Assembly: GCA_020091685.1 (NCBI GenBank)
Contig: CM034606.1
Coordinates: 22,770,695-22,834,694 of the forward strand
Length of the DNA: 64,000 bases
Source: Lutjanus erythropterus
Lineage: Eukaryota; Chordata; Actinopteri; Lutjaniformes; Lutjanidae
Direction: 5' to 3'
Below the pieces are notes generated by a model. That model saw only the letters and a program-made list of their open reading frames with translations. It did no database searches and was not told the DNA's origin. A program made the translations under genes and the position numbers. The number at the start of each line of letters is the position of its first letter. Positions within the stretch are counted from its first letter, which is position 1. Shown one piece after another: positions 17,501-30,000 of this stretch.

Positions 17501-20500
17501 CGTCTGTGAGTTTTGGCATCATGGGAAACCCGCCAGCCCCACCCAAACTCCTATCTAGCTTTTTACTCTCTCGTTCTCGCCTACGGTCTCTGAGGTTGTG
17601 CAGAAGCAGAGTGAGATTACTTTGAAAACAGACTCCCTTTCAACTTGTGCCTTATGGCTCTGTGCAGCAGAATAATGGGGGTGGAGGTTGATAGAAGCCT
17701 CATTGTGAAACAAACTTCACAGATGAACTTGTTATGAACCATGGGTGAAAGTGTACCACTTAGTTTTCATGTCATGTGGACTGTCAGTTCTTCTGCAAAA
17801 TTCTGCAACTACAGTATCTAAATATCTAATGGTAAACTTACTGGACACATGTTAATGTTTTTTTGTTTAATATTTTAAGTATGCATATTTGCTTTCTTGC
17901 TGTGAGTTTGATGACAAAATTGAAGACCAAGGTGTAGAAACATTTGTGGATTTTACTTTTTACCTGTAGACTTACTGTTCTAGCATTTGGCCTTTGTGCC
18001 CTCAAAAAATTAATAACAGATCTATGAAATTCCAGACTTGGTTGTCACTGGACCTGGCTAAGAAAAAGTCCGGCACATAACTGCCTGTAAAACTACAACT
18101 TGTTATTTTCCTTCTTCGGTTTTTAGTCTCCAGGTTTCAGGCCCCAGCTTCATATTTAACAGACAGATATGAGAGTGGCACCAATCTTCTCATCTAATCA
18201 TCTTTCAGCAAGAAAGTGAATTAGCACATTTCCCAAAATATCAAACTATTCCTGGTGATCAGATTCTATGTGGAGAGAGACAACTTTTGACATTTCACAG
18301 GACTGGTGAAACTCAAATTCATTACAGCGCGTAAGATCAAACATTATTTACAAGTCACATCTGTTGTTTATTTAAAAGAGTATTTACGCTATCACAAGAA
18401 GTAAAATTCTAACTTTGACTCTCATTCTTACACTTTAGCTGTGATTTTTCACAACTCCCACAGTCTTCTCAGAGAGAAGTATATGTTAGCACCATAGATC
18501 CAGCATAGAACAACCTATCAACTGTATATGTATGTTTTGTGTTTACTGAAGTGGTTCTTCTTCCACAGACCCACAGCCAGCGACCGCCTGACATCTCCGC
18601 TGTTGCCTCTGAGCAGGAACACACTCCTTCCCCCTATCAGCACTGGAGACCCAGAGTCATCTCACTCAGGGCAGCAGTCCAAACCTGCACAGGTACAGTT
18701 TAACACCACCGAAACACAGTAACTTCACAGAGAAGAAAACCTCATTACAGCGGCTGATCAGAAACACTGATAGTGTAGCAGTATTTAAATGCATTGGTCA
18801 GTTTTTCAAATGCAGTAAACTATCTGTGTGACTGACTGTGTTTGTATATTTATTCCACCTGATCAGCGTCAGAAAGGCCCGTCCAGCCGTGCCCACAGTG
18901 CTATAAATGACGAAGCTACCAGTTCGATACCAAGAGATCGTCACCACCTGCTGGACGTCTTCTCTCGCCCCAACACCACTCACACATACAGGGTAAGATG
19001 CTCTTTATCATCACAGAATCCTGCGTATACATACAGCACGCTATGACAAATGGTAGGTCGATGATTTTGTGCCTTTCTGTGGAGTTTTTTTGTTTTTGTT
19101 TTTTTAACCCATCAATTTTAGATCTTAAGCAGAATAGATTTTATAATGAGTTGGCATAGTTTATATTGTTATCTATATTTTGTGAAGACAGGATGTTTGA
19201 CCCCTGGTTTTGTTTCCAGTCGGACACACCGTACCGTCGCTCCTTCACAATATTGGACAACAGCGGGCAGGGCCGGCCAGGCAGAGCCTCTGTCGGCACA
19301 GGTAAGAAATTCAACATGAATAGAAAAATGCCTCTGTAAAGGGGATATGATATACTGCAGTGGTTCCCAACCTTTTTTGTTTGTTTGTTTGTTTTTAAAG
19401 AGATGTCGGATTAACACAAGTACAGCCTCATCATCACCACCCCTCATGTTCAAAATAACAGTAATGTTATAATATTTTTACAATTGAAATGTCAGTGTTA
19501 AGGTTGGTTTAGTTAAAATCAGTGAATTTGTATTAATATGACTTGAAGTGGCAGAAGATATACATTTTACTATTTATCCATTGCTTTTGATAACTATTTT
19601 AACAGTTTTAACATTACTATTAGCTATTTCAACCATCTATTTTAACCATTAATCCACTATACATAAACATACAATGACTGCAGCGATCCCTCGAATGTGG
19701 CTAACAAACACTTATGACATAAGTTAACGATAAACTTTATTGCCCAAAATTACATTAGGTCACTGAAACCATGAACTTTAACTGGTATTTTCTATAAATA
19801 AAATATAATAAAACATTAATAGAGGAAAATATACAGTTTATACATTAAATTTGAATTAAGAAAAAGCATCACATATACATAAAATGATGATGTCTATAAA
19901 GCCAAAAAAACAAAACAAAAAAAAGTGAAAAATTATGTTCTGTTTAAAAAAGTTTTCAGTTTGGCACATGTGGGACATCACAGTCGATCAGTTGGCCAAT
20001 ATATCTCTGTATACTCCTGACTGAGAATCACTGATACTCTACACCGAACCCTCTACTTTTAATCATTTTTTATTGTACAGACCCAGTGCCCATGTATGAT
20101 AGATTTTGTAGTACATCAGTTAATCACTTATGCATCAATTTATTCGTTCATTCCCCCAGATGCTCTTGGAATCGGTGTGACTGGCATTAGTCTTGGCATC
20201 AGCAGCTCATCTTTCTTGGACTCGTTTTCCCACCACCCCTTGGGGCACTCACCCATCAAAGACGAAGAGGAGCCAGACCCACAAGCCCCTGTCCCAGGTC
20301 AGTAGATTAAAGCGGCTGATGAAACTCTTCTAGACTCGGGTCTCAGATAAAGTATGAATGAAAGAGGCTGCAGCGGCTGGCTTCAACTAAGATTTACCTA
20401 CTGGTCGGATGATTTAAGTGTGCAGTTCAGTGTGTTCATTAACTGGAGTGTTTTTTTTTTCATCCTTACTCTTTCCCATAGCTCCATTGGTGCCTGTGTC

Positions 20501-20564
20501 ACTCCCACCTCGATCTTACACCCGGGGAAGCATCTCGTCCAGAGCCAGCAGACCTGGCTTGTAG
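8557..20564 (+). CDS. fam149b1: Protein FAM149B1 (ciliary protein, DUF3719)
   Basis: Sixteen coding exons: 8557-8603, 9457-9573, 10104-10248, 11903-12051, 12212-12355, 14022-14165, 14277-14449, 14550-14692, 15942-16010, 16552-16664, 17281-17505, 18569-18692, 18867-18992, 19220-19301, 20160-20297, 20482-20564. All phases agree, giving 673 aa (human about 582). The start [15 protein letters not shown] matches human MISRYTRK. Also diagnostic are [15 protein letters not shown] and [17 protein letters not shown] (DUF3719 region, about residues 85-165), [23 protein letters not shown] and [13 protein letters not shown]. In people, loss of FAM149B1 causes a Joubert-type ciliopathy, so the role is at the primary cilium. 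The body after residue 300 is low-complexity, rich in Ser, Pro and Arg. Exon 6 must use the TAG acceptor ending at 14021, because the CAG five bases upstream would shift the frame into a stop. Exon 9 (23 codons, Lys/Arg-rich) looks like an addition relative to human. Confidence 0.95.
9156..9236. repeat. Imperfect inverted repeat (hairpin) in fam149b1 intron 1
   Basis: Arms of 24 bp at 9156-9179 and 9213-9236 pair with few mismatches. The left arm reads GGTAATCTATAGACCTTGTTG and so on; the right arm is its near reverse complement ending GTGGATTACC. The loop is about 33 bases. The flanks to about 9440 have the look of a dispersed fish repeat, so I read this as part of a short mobile-element relic and not as an RNA gene. 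Confidence 0.4.
10700..10858 (+). repeat. Dispersed repeat with GATTAATCGAT signature, copy 1
   Basis: The sequence runs from TTGTTGGTTGGACAAAAGAAG to AATAATCGGCAGATTAATCG and ends near GTTGCAGCAC. The same order of motifs recurs at 56395-56545 and, in reverse orientation, at 61160-61285. This shows a multi-copy family inside this window. It lies in fam149b1 intron 3. I recognise the pattern as common in spiny-rayed fish DNA but cannot assign a named family. Confidence 0.55.
18135..18262 (+). repeat. Dispersed repeat 'ATGAGAGTGG' family, copy 1
   Basis: The sequence contains GCTTCATATTTAACAGACAG, ATGAGAGTGG, CTTCTCATCTAA and TTTCCCAAAATATC in that order. Related pieces occur at 29105-29222 and 42540-42830. 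It sits in fam149b1 intron 11. The family is a common short interspersed element of percomorph fishes by my pattern recognition; no name is assigned. Confidence 0.5.
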
Positions 20565-20790
20565 TTTGATCTCCAGACCTTCCAGCCATTCACCTTTATA
20601 CAGCACAACAAAGTGCAACACCCTGCAGCATCTGTGCCCACTAAACTTCTTTTTTAACAGAAGTAGCAGAATTTTTTCACATTATGCTGCTTTGGTGAAG
20701 TTTTTGTTAGAAACCTATTTTTATATTTCAGAAATCAGCTTATGTGGCTGCCAAACACAAGGAACTGTCAACAGTAACTCCATCTTTATG

Positions 20791-21476
20791 TATAAACCAG
20801 AATTCCAGAAAAATTGGGACGCTGTGTAAAATGTAAATAACAGAATGCAATGATTTCCAAATACAGTTCAAAGACATTAGCAACATGTTTCAAAAAGATT
20901 GGGACAGTTTAATTTTTACCACTGTTACATTATCTTTTCTTTTAACAATACTCGGTAAGCATTTGGAGTTTTAAAAGCGAGTCTTTCCTGTTGTTGCTTG
21001 ATGCCTGACTTCAGTTGCTTAACAGTCTGGAATCTCTGATGTTTTTTATGCTTCACAATGTGTGACACACATTTTAGTTGTAGTAGTAACTCTTTTATTA
21101 TAAAGCCACACTGTTGTAAACCATGCAGAGTCTATCTTGGCGTTGTCTTGTTGAAATGAGAGGCATCCCTGACAAAGACGTTGTCTGGATGGTGGCATAG
21201 TTGCTCCGAAACCTGTATGTACCTTTCAGCATTAATGTGGCCTTGACAGTTAGCCATGACAGCATGGGCACTAACACACCCCCATACCATCACAGATGGT
21301 GGCTTTTAAACTTTGTGCTGGTAACAATCTCGATGGTCCTTGTCCTTTAGACAAAAGGACAGGACATCCATGATTTCCAAAAAAATCTGAAATGTGGTGA
21401 TTTGCAAATCATTGCGTTCTGTTTTTAATTTATGTTTTACACAAGTGTCTCAACTTTTTCAGAACTGGGGTTTGTA
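20791..21476. mobile_element. Internally deleted Tc1/mariner-like DNA transposon
   Basis: The left end (AAACCAGAATTCCAGAAAAA...) and the right end (...TTTTTCAGAACTGGGGTTT) are inverted repeats of about 70 bp with scattered mismatches. Both arms contain AACAGAATGCAATGATTT-type sequence, and the element is bounded by TA dinucleotides. Relics of a transposase frame are visible on the - strand (for example around 21120-21300) but carry stops and deletions, and the length (about 0.69 kb) is less than half that of an autonomous copy. It lies just past the fam149b1 stop, within its predicted 3' UTR. Confidence 0.7.
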
Positions 21477-21726
21477 CAGTGTGAGCTGTATGTGTGGATA
21501 TTTCTACTATGTATGTATGATCTGAATGTGTATATATTTATTTATATGTGAATGTACTGTATATTATCCTCTGCAGTGTGTTGTTGTACTGGTAGATGAC
21601 TATGCAGGGAATAACACATCCACCCAGACAGGGATAGAGAGGATAAAAAGCACTTTTTCCCCTCTCTGACGCTACATCAGAGAGTTTGGTACTGTATCTT
21701 TTATATGGACAATTTTCAACCACCGT

Positions 21727-21751
21727 GTAAAAAAAAAAAAAAAAAAAAAAA
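21727..21751 (+). repeat. Poly(A) run
   Basis: A run of about 25 A residues with no poly(A) signal just upstream. It is probably a simple repeat or an old retroposon tail, not a real polyadenylation site. Confidence 0.6.
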
Positions 21752-22175
21752 TTGACCCAGAGCCTCTTGATGCATATCATTGCACACTGGAACAAGAAGA
21801 GATGCCACCTTATAAGGGTTTTTTTTCTCTCCGCTAAAGCTCAGTTATCATATAAATAATAAGAGGGAGTGTGGTGGCTGTATAAGCACTGACAGAACAT
21901 CTCTGTTGTAGGAATACAAGAGGCAATTACATGAAACTGTAAATAAGTGACTCATTGTGTCTGTACAAAATGCTGTATTTGTGGTAATTAATTTTTCCTT
22001 ATTATCTAAGTAAAGCCATGTGGGGAGGTAACATCAGGGTTACTGTACAAAGGGTAGTTTTTCTTTTGATTCATTATTAAAATAATATATCAGACAGCCA
22101 TGTTACAAAGGTGACAAAGCTTGAAATCAAAGCTTTTCTTCAATGCATTTTCTTTGATTGTATTTTATACTAAAG

Positions 22176-22220
22176 AATAAAAAGCAGTGTACAAACAATG
22201 TATATAAATAAGAATTTATT
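22176..22220. terminator. Facing poly(A) signals of fam149b1 (+) and dnajc9 (-)
   Basis: AATAAA on the + strand at 22176-22181 is the first clear signal after the fam149b1 stop (1.6 kb 3' UTR). AATAAA on the - strand at 22215-22220 lies 236 bp past the dnajc9 stop. Cleavage of either transcript would occur within or beyond the other's signal, so the mature 3' ends should meet or overlap. Confidence 0.6.
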
Positions 22221-22455
22221 CATGTTCAGACAAGAAACAAAAGATGCATTTACATTTATATGAGCATCACATGAACTACAGAGGTCAGATGAAGGACAGT
22301 TTTCTAAGGCAGCTCACAGAACGGATCAACAGGCAGCTGCTCATATATTTACTTGAATGCTATTAATCATCAAAAAGTGTTTTTTGAACAAATAACAGAA
22401 CAAATCTGCAGTTTATGTACATTTTATCTGCTTTAACCAGAGCCTGTGTGTGTTT

Positions 22456-25060
22456 TCACTTCTTTCCTCTTTTGGCTTTCCCACCTTTTTTTGAGTATTT
22501 TGCTTCCAGGTCAGAGAGGAAACTGTTAAAATTATTCTCTCTGGACTTCTGTCGTTGCTGTAAATAGGAAAGAAAAAGGGATGGTTATTGATAGAAAAAG
22601 CAAGCCAACCACTCGCTGATTTCATTCATGCGTATATACATTTGTTACCTGAAGCATCATCATAAGACTTTCATCCTCATCACCGAGTCCCATCTCTTTC
22701 TGCATTTCTTCTGCTTCTTGTCGCTCTCTATCAGCCTGGAAGCATTGCAATCACATCACTGAGACTGGACCAAGTTGTGAAATACTACAGATTAGTCCTG
22801 TGTGTGCAAATATATGAAATTAATATGAGCTGTGAGGGATTAACACAAACACATTTCTCACCCTCTTCCTACGAGCCTTCTTCTTTTTTTCACTCTCCCG
22901 AGTAAACGCTGGGAATGCTTTGACATCTCCGCTATCAATGGCGGCCTGGATGATGCTGCAGATCCTGGGCTCATCTTCCTGGGAGCAGCACAGTGCTGAG
23001 GCTGTGATGGCGTCCATGTTTCCCTTGTGCTGCACATAAAGCTGGATCACATCCTCACGCTCCTCATCAGAGCCCTTGTATTTCTTCTCAAATTCAAGGA
23101 TGTCCTGCACTGTAATCTGGGAAATGGAGCAGGTTGTCAAGACAAAAAAAAATGTTAGACGTGTTACAAGAGGATGTTAATGTGCAATTTTTATGATGAT
23201 GCAACAAATAAAACAGTAAAAAAAAATGTTTGTATTAATCCATCCATCCACCATTATCCCTGGAATATTTTGCTTTTATTATTTGACAATAAACTTGATC
23301 CCCATCTACTGCACATCATCTAAATTCAAATTCCTTGAGTAAAGTGACTCAATCAACACATCAGATCATCACATGTGTAACAAAGCAACATTCGTGACTC
23401 ACTGAGTCAGAAAACACCTACTGTGCTCCAATACCTTAGGGAAGAGCAGTCTCCAGTAGTCTTCCCAGCAGCGATCTTGACTCAGGACATCTGACTCTTC
23501 ATCCACCACTCCCTGCTCATCATACACAGCTCTCTGTTCCTTATCGCTCAGCACTGCATACAACTTTCCCAGCACCTGGTGAGGGAAAGAAATTCACATG
23601 GAACTCAATTTTACTCAATTTGTTGTATTATTATATATACTTTAAGGATGTGAAGATGCATTGAACTACTGATACACTGTCAACATTTGTTATTACCACC
23701 TTTAAAAGGCCACATCTATATATTAAGTTTAGGTGACATGATAATGGATGTTAGAAAATTTGTCAATGGTAAGAATTTGCCCCACTTTTTATGCCATGGC
23801 AGCTATTCCGTTGATATCTCTGACTGTATTAACACATCTGTTCAGCCGATATAGATAACTACCTGCTTCTCATAGCTGACACTGATAAGATAACCAATAA
23901 TATCACATTTTTGTATTTTAAAAAGAAGTTCATATAACCTGTAGTTTATGCACCCCACAAAGAGGCATGATTTAATCTGTCATAACTGAATATGACACCA
24001 CTATTACAACAAAAACAAAGAACATTTCTCACTTTACAAAAATTCATGTATTTTTTTCTAGTAAAGTAACTAAAAAAAATCACTAATATATTGTGGCTTT
24101 TAAAGAGCATTTTGCGTAAGAATGAAAATTAAATGCTTTGATATAGCCCATATTTATCAGCTATACATTCATTAGGAAAATAATAAATAATATGAATTCC
24201 CCATTATTGCCTAATAATTTATCATCCCAATATTTATCTTGCATCCCTAATTTTTACCAGGTAATACTGGATGACCAAGATTATTGCATCAGTGCAATGA
24301 AATCTGTCAAATATTTAGGTTAATTCTAGACACACCAAAAAAGGCACAGATATTTGATCTATTCATAGTTTCTCAATGACGTTTTGGGGGAAAAATAGTT
24401 TACCCCAATATAAATGATATGAAATTACATATTAGATAATGAAGATCTTACAGATAAGATTTTCCACATTTTTCTCCTCTGATATGTATTAACACACGGC
24501 TATTATTTAGTTGATATCAGATTTAGGATTTTGGCAACTTTTTTATGAGAAAGTCTGCAATAAAATAAAGGTAGCAGGGTTTTTCAAAATGTAAAGGCAT
24601 ACCCTACACGTCTATTTTGCACCTAGCTACAATTATACCAAAGTTTATATGGGCTTTTGCCAATACAATTTGTGCAAATACCACAAATGTACAAGCAGTC
24701 CCCATTATATTACCCTAATTTACGTAGTGATTGCACAGCAGGGGGAACTAGGAGATAACTTAGCTAACTCACTGCTACTGCAGTTAGCTAGCTGCGTTAG
24801 CTAGGTTAGCTAGTAAACATACCGTTAGCTTGTGTTCACTGTGTGTGTGTCGCCTGACAGCTGTGTCAACAACGATAAGAGCAAACCTGAAACTTCTCTG
24901 TGGCCTGCGGGTCTTCGGGAGCTCTGTCTGGGTGGACTTTGAGCGACACTTTGTAGTAGCTCCTCCGGATCTCCGCCTCGGCTGCCTCTTTGTTGATGCC
25001 CAGCACCTCGTACAGGTTTGAGGTCTTGAAGAGCTCCTGGCAACGCTCAAGCAAACCCAT
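22456..25060 (-). CDS. dnajc9: DnaJ homologue subfamily C member 9
   Basis: Five coding exons: 25060-24887, 23575-23435, 23116-22862, 22735-22649, 22557-22456, all phase 0, giving 252 aa (human 260). Exon 1 holds the J domain with the HPD motif at residues 43-45 (KVHPDR). It is followed by [15 protein letters not shown] and then [11 protein letters not shown]. The middle exon carries the domain that grips histones ([24 protein letters not shown]), and the C-terminus is a Lys-rich tail ([12 protein letters not shown]). DNAJC9 is a nuclear co-chaperone that binds histone H3-H4 and recruits HSP70 during histone supply and replication. The start ATG has A at -3 and matches MGLL of human. The 3' end faces fam149b1. 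Confidence 0.96.
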
Positions 25061-25280
25061 CCTGACCAAGATCTTAGTTCGACTTTTGACCGGTAAAGTG
25101 TTCACTCTCAACCGTCTAAACAACTCTTACTGTCAAGTTTTGTGGTCACGTAAGCACAAGTCCTATTTTCTGCTCTCCCTTTGTCAGCGATAACAATTTG
25201 GCGCGCTGGCCTGTCAGATACATCCGTACGTTGACCGACGTGCTTACGTAAGAAACACAAACGCCCTCTTATTGGTTCTC
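25061..25280 (-). promoter_or_regulatory. dnajc9 promoter with E2F-, D-box- and CCAAT-like sites
   Basis: Upstream of the dnajc9 ATG are TTTGGCGCGC at 25197-25206 (E2F-type, TTTSGCGC core), the palindrome TTACGTAA at 25244-25251 (D-box/bZIP type) and ATTGG at 25271-25275 (CCAAT on the gene strand). No TATA box is evident. E2F and CCAAT elements suit an S-phase-linked histone chaperone. These are sequence matches only. Confidence 0.5.
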
Positions 25281-27061
25281 ATCATCGTTTTCGTCAGACT
25301 ATGTAATATGGACTTTTTCATGGCAGTTTTTCCCCCCTAAAATCCTTAAAAACACTTGTAAATCACATATACGTTTTTAATTTTCTTGATTTTTAAATAT
25401 TATTTATTTGCATATAAATAATATATCACAACTAAATAAATCACAATTCTTCTGTTTATGTACATTTTTCATTTGTTTTTTATTTTTTGCCTACTTTGGC
25501 AATGTAAACATGTTTTCCTTGCTAAAGCCCCTTTAAATTTGAAATGAGTCTGAATGTAATGTAAATAACTCATGGATTATTAAGTCACACTAAATTTGAT
25601 TAGTCCGTTCATACTCACCTATTGGTTGTCAAAAGGTTCAACAAAGCCTGGCATAAATGTAAGCAAGCCTCTGGACTCTGGTAATCCCAAGTCTGATCCT
25701 GTGGTGGCTGTAGAACCTGTGCAAAATGCAGAAGTCCATATCTAAAGCCATTGTTTGGTTTGTACTTACTGGGCAGCTGAAGAGACGTAGCGGTGCAACG
25801 TGGTGGTCTCCATGAAAAAGGTCCTGCACCCTCTGCAGGTACAAAAAGTTCATTCTAAGGTAACAAAAAAACCCTATCAATTCTTATTTTCATCTGATTA
25901 CACACTAATGAAGACATACTAATGAATATTATATTAATCTGTTTCATATTATAGCATTTAATCCCCCTAAATCTTACCTTTAACTGAATAGATTTTAACA
26001 GCACATTTTCAGAATTATATAAGCAAAATAGTAAAATAATGTCTTAGGTAAGACTTGATTTGCAGCTCTAAATATAAATAAGTAAAATTACTTGACAGAT
26101 TTGTCTTTGTGAAAGATAATGACCTGACAAAGGAGAGCTATTTCAAGACACAGTCGTTCGGAAACTATATTTAAGTTTTCCTGTAATACTTCAACTGAGT
26201 GCAGCCCCAACAAGATACCAAAATAAACACATTTATTCACCCTACACTTAAATGTCACAAATCAGTATGGCATTGAGCTGCACAGTGCCTCGTCTATTAT
26301 ACTAAAAGCAAAAGTTATCTGAAAAAAACTTGGTAGCAATGACATCTAATTTGACAGTCCAGTTTACACATGCATCACTCAGTCAAGAATGTACAGATAC
26401 CCCAGTATTTATTGGTGCGTTTGAAGCAGCACAAGAATACATCAAAGACAATGAGGCAAGTCACTAAGTATTTTTCACTGCTCCATGCGAAAGCAGTACA
26501 CAAAGATACACACTGACTTTGAACTAAGCATCTGTAGATTGCACCCATCTGTGTTTATAAGCCTGTACAATATGCAGCACTGGAGATACACACTGCAAAC
26601 CCCCCTGTCTCAGATGTTATCCAATTATTGCCCCATCTGTTTCTGTTGCATATTTGGCACAGTCTCTGTTGTTGTTTTTGTACTGACTCTGTCATCTCAA
26701 ACCTCATCTGTCCTTTGTACTCGCACACAAAATAAGCACTTGGACAACTGGCACATCATTATCATGATCAACAATGAAAAACAAAATGACAAAAGCACGA
26801 GAGTTGTATTGTAAATGTTATGAACTTTTGCTGGTGTGCAGATCCTTCTCATATGCTTTCCATCCACTTGCATGGATAGTGCAAGTGGAGTTTGAATATT
26901 TCATCACTCCTCCAGAGGGAAGATTTCCTTGTTATGGTAACAGTCTCTCCACAACAGTCAAATGGCTTCGTTCTCATGGTCAGTCTTTACAGCATGTCCA
27001 TGGCCGATGCTTTTTCCCCTCAACTGGGACAGTCTAAAAGCCTCCTGTAGGGGGCAGCAGC
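25281..27061. other. Intergenic space and ndnf-like 3' UTR
   Basis: No coding exon is found. The piece next to dnajc9 is AT-rich. A dispersed repeat lies at 25773-25985. For the - strand ndnf-like gene a poly(A) signal is read from 26408-26413 (about 650 bp past its stop), with another from 26232-26237. Nothing else is recognised. Confidence 0.5.
25773..25985 (+). repeat. Dispersed repeat 'CATTCTAAGGTAAC' family, copy 1
   Basis: The sequence includes GCAGCTGAAGAGACGTAGC, CACCCTCTGCAGGTACA, CATTCTAAGGTAAC, ATTCTTATTTT, then TGAATATTATATT and CCCCTAAATCTTACCTTTAA. The same chain of motifs, diverged, recurs at 49978-50128. The short - strand open frame covering 25638-25880 is partly made by this repeat and is not a gene. 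Confidence 0.6.
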
Positions 27062-30000
27062 TCAGCACTCCTTTCTGGTCTTCACCATCTTGCTGGCGTA
27101 CTTGATAGGGATCCCCCAGCGTCTCATTAGATAGACATCAAACACATAGGCCATCCCTGGCTCCAGGCCCCCGATCACAGCTGTAGTAACGGCCCGCCGA
27201 GGATTCAGCTCCTGGAAATACTTGCAGAGAACTCTCTCGGTGTCAGAGCGTGACTCTGGCCCCAGACAGGGCGCAGTTAGAGCTGACGCCTCTGCTTCAC
27301 GGTTTCCCAGCTTCCTGCGGTACACGCAGTACAGGCTTCTCTCCTCTGTGCCCATCCAGGCCAGCGTGACACTGTTGCAACCACGCAACCGGTTGAAGGA
27401 TTTTATCTGCAAGGTGGAGGGCAGAGATGGGACTCCTCTGCGGTGGTAGGCTGAGGAGGTCTGCATTTTGACTGAAGCCGTCAGACCTCCTGGTAGACCT
27501 GCGTCTGAGATGTGGTCTGTGGTACTTCCGTCTCTCTCCAGGTGGATCAGGTAGGATGGACTTCCCTGGAGCCAAATGTGCGCTAAATCACCCCCCACAG
27601 CCTGTGAGGTCAACACCTGACCTTTACTGGACACGGTGACCTTGACCTTTTCACCTGTGCCACAGCTCTGCAAGGTGAGGAGACCACTCTGTTGCAAACC
27701 CCGAGGACGGAAACTGAAGAACTGCTCAGAGTTGGAGCCTCTGTCACGGAAGGTCACCCATCTCAGCTCCCCTTCTCTCAGCGTGGTGATCGCCGGACGA
27801 GCCTCCTCGTGCGTTCGAGCCAACGTCCCCTTGTACGCAGCGCTGGTCCCATTCAGCCTGTCGATCACGAAGACATCAAAGTAATACTGGGTGTCAGGCA
27901 GGAGCTCAGAGACGGTGCAAACGCTCTCTGTCCCCTGACACACACACTGGAGGTCAGCGTACTCATCAGAGAGGGAGGAAGGTGGAGTCTGGGGTTCAGG
28001 ATAAGCATCCCACTGCTGCCACCACCACTCCTTCAAAATCGGCCAAACGGTCACCCTCCTCCTCCTCTCCTTCTTCTCCTGTCTGTGGTCCTTCTCCTTC
28101 CTCATGCTCTCTTGTGCTGCACAGAGGCTGTGGTAGTTTTTCTGGGAGTTGACGAGTACACAGTAATTATAACTTTTCTCTGTGTGTGGGAGGCTGGTAA
28201 CGGAGGCACTGGGCGCCCAGCTGAGGGTGACACTGGTCATGCCGACACCTAATGTGTGAACTCGCGGGTCAGCTGGGAGCAGAGGGAAGGTGCCCGAGGG
28301 CCCCAGGCCTTCATGGAGGTACACTGTAGCTCTGGTGTTCTGCTGTTTGGAGCGCAGCCTCAGGATGTAGATGGAAGCGTGGGGGTGGAAAGGACCTGTG
28401 TAGGTGTCCACTGCATTGCCTGTGAAACTGTGCATTTTCTCCTCAGTACCAGGACCTCGCCACCACACCTCAGGCATACTCTTTTTGGTGCTCCCTGTGA
28501 ATTAAAAAAACAAACAAAAAACACAATTACAAATATATAACTGATCAAAGTCTCAACTCAAAAATAGGGATGTGGTAATATATCACAAATCACATTAAAA
28601 AAGAAGTATTGATACTGTGCTGGACTGTAATGGTATCTACCATAATATTACCTGGTTCATTATTTTATTATTTTTATATTTTTTTTTAAATAAAAGAACC
28701 ACTACTGACGACTGCATTGTTTTTGTTTTGTATTTGTACAATCAAGTATTCATGCCAAGACAATTTTTGCACATAAAGAAGGAAAGCAAAAGCACTTATA
28801 CAAACAGAAAATACTGTACATGCAGATTCATTATTTAATGAAGGATGTCATTTGTTGTTGTTTTTTCATTTTTGTGACAAAATATCAAACCATCAATGCT
28901 TTATTGTGGTATTATTTGGTATTTTGCCACCCCCACTCAAAGATGTGCTTTGATTATTACGTCACTTGGATGTTTGACTTTCACTGTGAAGAATGATGTA
29001 CAGACTTTGACACTAGAAGACTATTTTCACATTCATCTAAAGAAAGGGTAAAGTTTCTCTGTTCAGTTAGTGCGTCAACAGCTATTTTTTTTTACAGTTT
29101 TGCATCGAGCCATGTTAGCTGTTCCCTTTGCTTCCAGTCTTTATGCTGAGCTGAGCTAATTGTCTCCTAGCTCCAGTGCCAAATTTAGCATACAGACATG
29201 AGAGTGGTTAGGGTTAGGGTTGTTATGTATGCTGGCCAAAATGTAAAAATTATCCTTTAATTCCTTGTGTTTGGACAACTTTTGCTAGAATCCAGAGAAG
29301 TGTGGGAAGTGACATTTAGTTTCTAGCAGAAGCAACAAACGTGTAGACTTAAGTTAAAGACCATAACTACAGACAATTAAACTTCATCAATAGAAGAATA
29401 TTGTTATTAATTTTGTTTCAGGACAATGTTGAAGGAACTTAGAAAATCAGCAGTGGCGATTTTAGCAGATTCTGGGCCCTAAGGCAAACATACAGTAGTA
29501 ATGGGGCCTCCACGTTTCTTGTTTGCCCCCTTTTTCAATCTTTTAATAAAAAAATAGGTCATTAAAAAACCCTTTTATTTATGGTTAAGTGCAGAGGATG
29601 AAATGAGAAGTCTCACAGCCTCCAGAAAGACGCTGTTCTGCAGTTTGGTGGTACCGCAGTGGTTACCTCTGTATCTCTTGCCAGACGGCAGCGGGGCGAA
29701 CTGCCTATGGCTGGCTTGGGTGTTGTCTTTTGGTATCCTCCTGCCTCCTCCTTTTTTAAGCACAGCTGGGGTAGCTTAGCTTCATTTTTCAAGTCTGTAC
29801 ACCATGCCGATGGTTTGCTTGGCAACTTTCTGAATCATTTCATTATTGAATAGTTGAAGTCAGTGGAGAGGCCCTGAGACACTCATGAATTAACTTACTC
29901 GGATGCCATTTTAGGCTATGGTGTTTTGGAAAGACATAATTAATTAGTGAAAACTTTCTTAACCCTAAGTTTATGAGGCATTTTAATAGGGCCCTTGGTA

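Noticed and set aside
25638-25880. 80-codon - strand open frame
   Set aside because: Largely made by a dispersed repeat that recurs at 49978-50128.
27692-28252. 186-codon + strand open frame opposite the ndnf-like last exon
   Set aside because: It is the antisense shadow of a GC-richer coding exon; its translation resembles no family.
29205-29222. TTAGGG-like run suggesting an interstitial telomere repeat
   Set aside because: Only about two and a half units, embedded in a dispersed repeat.
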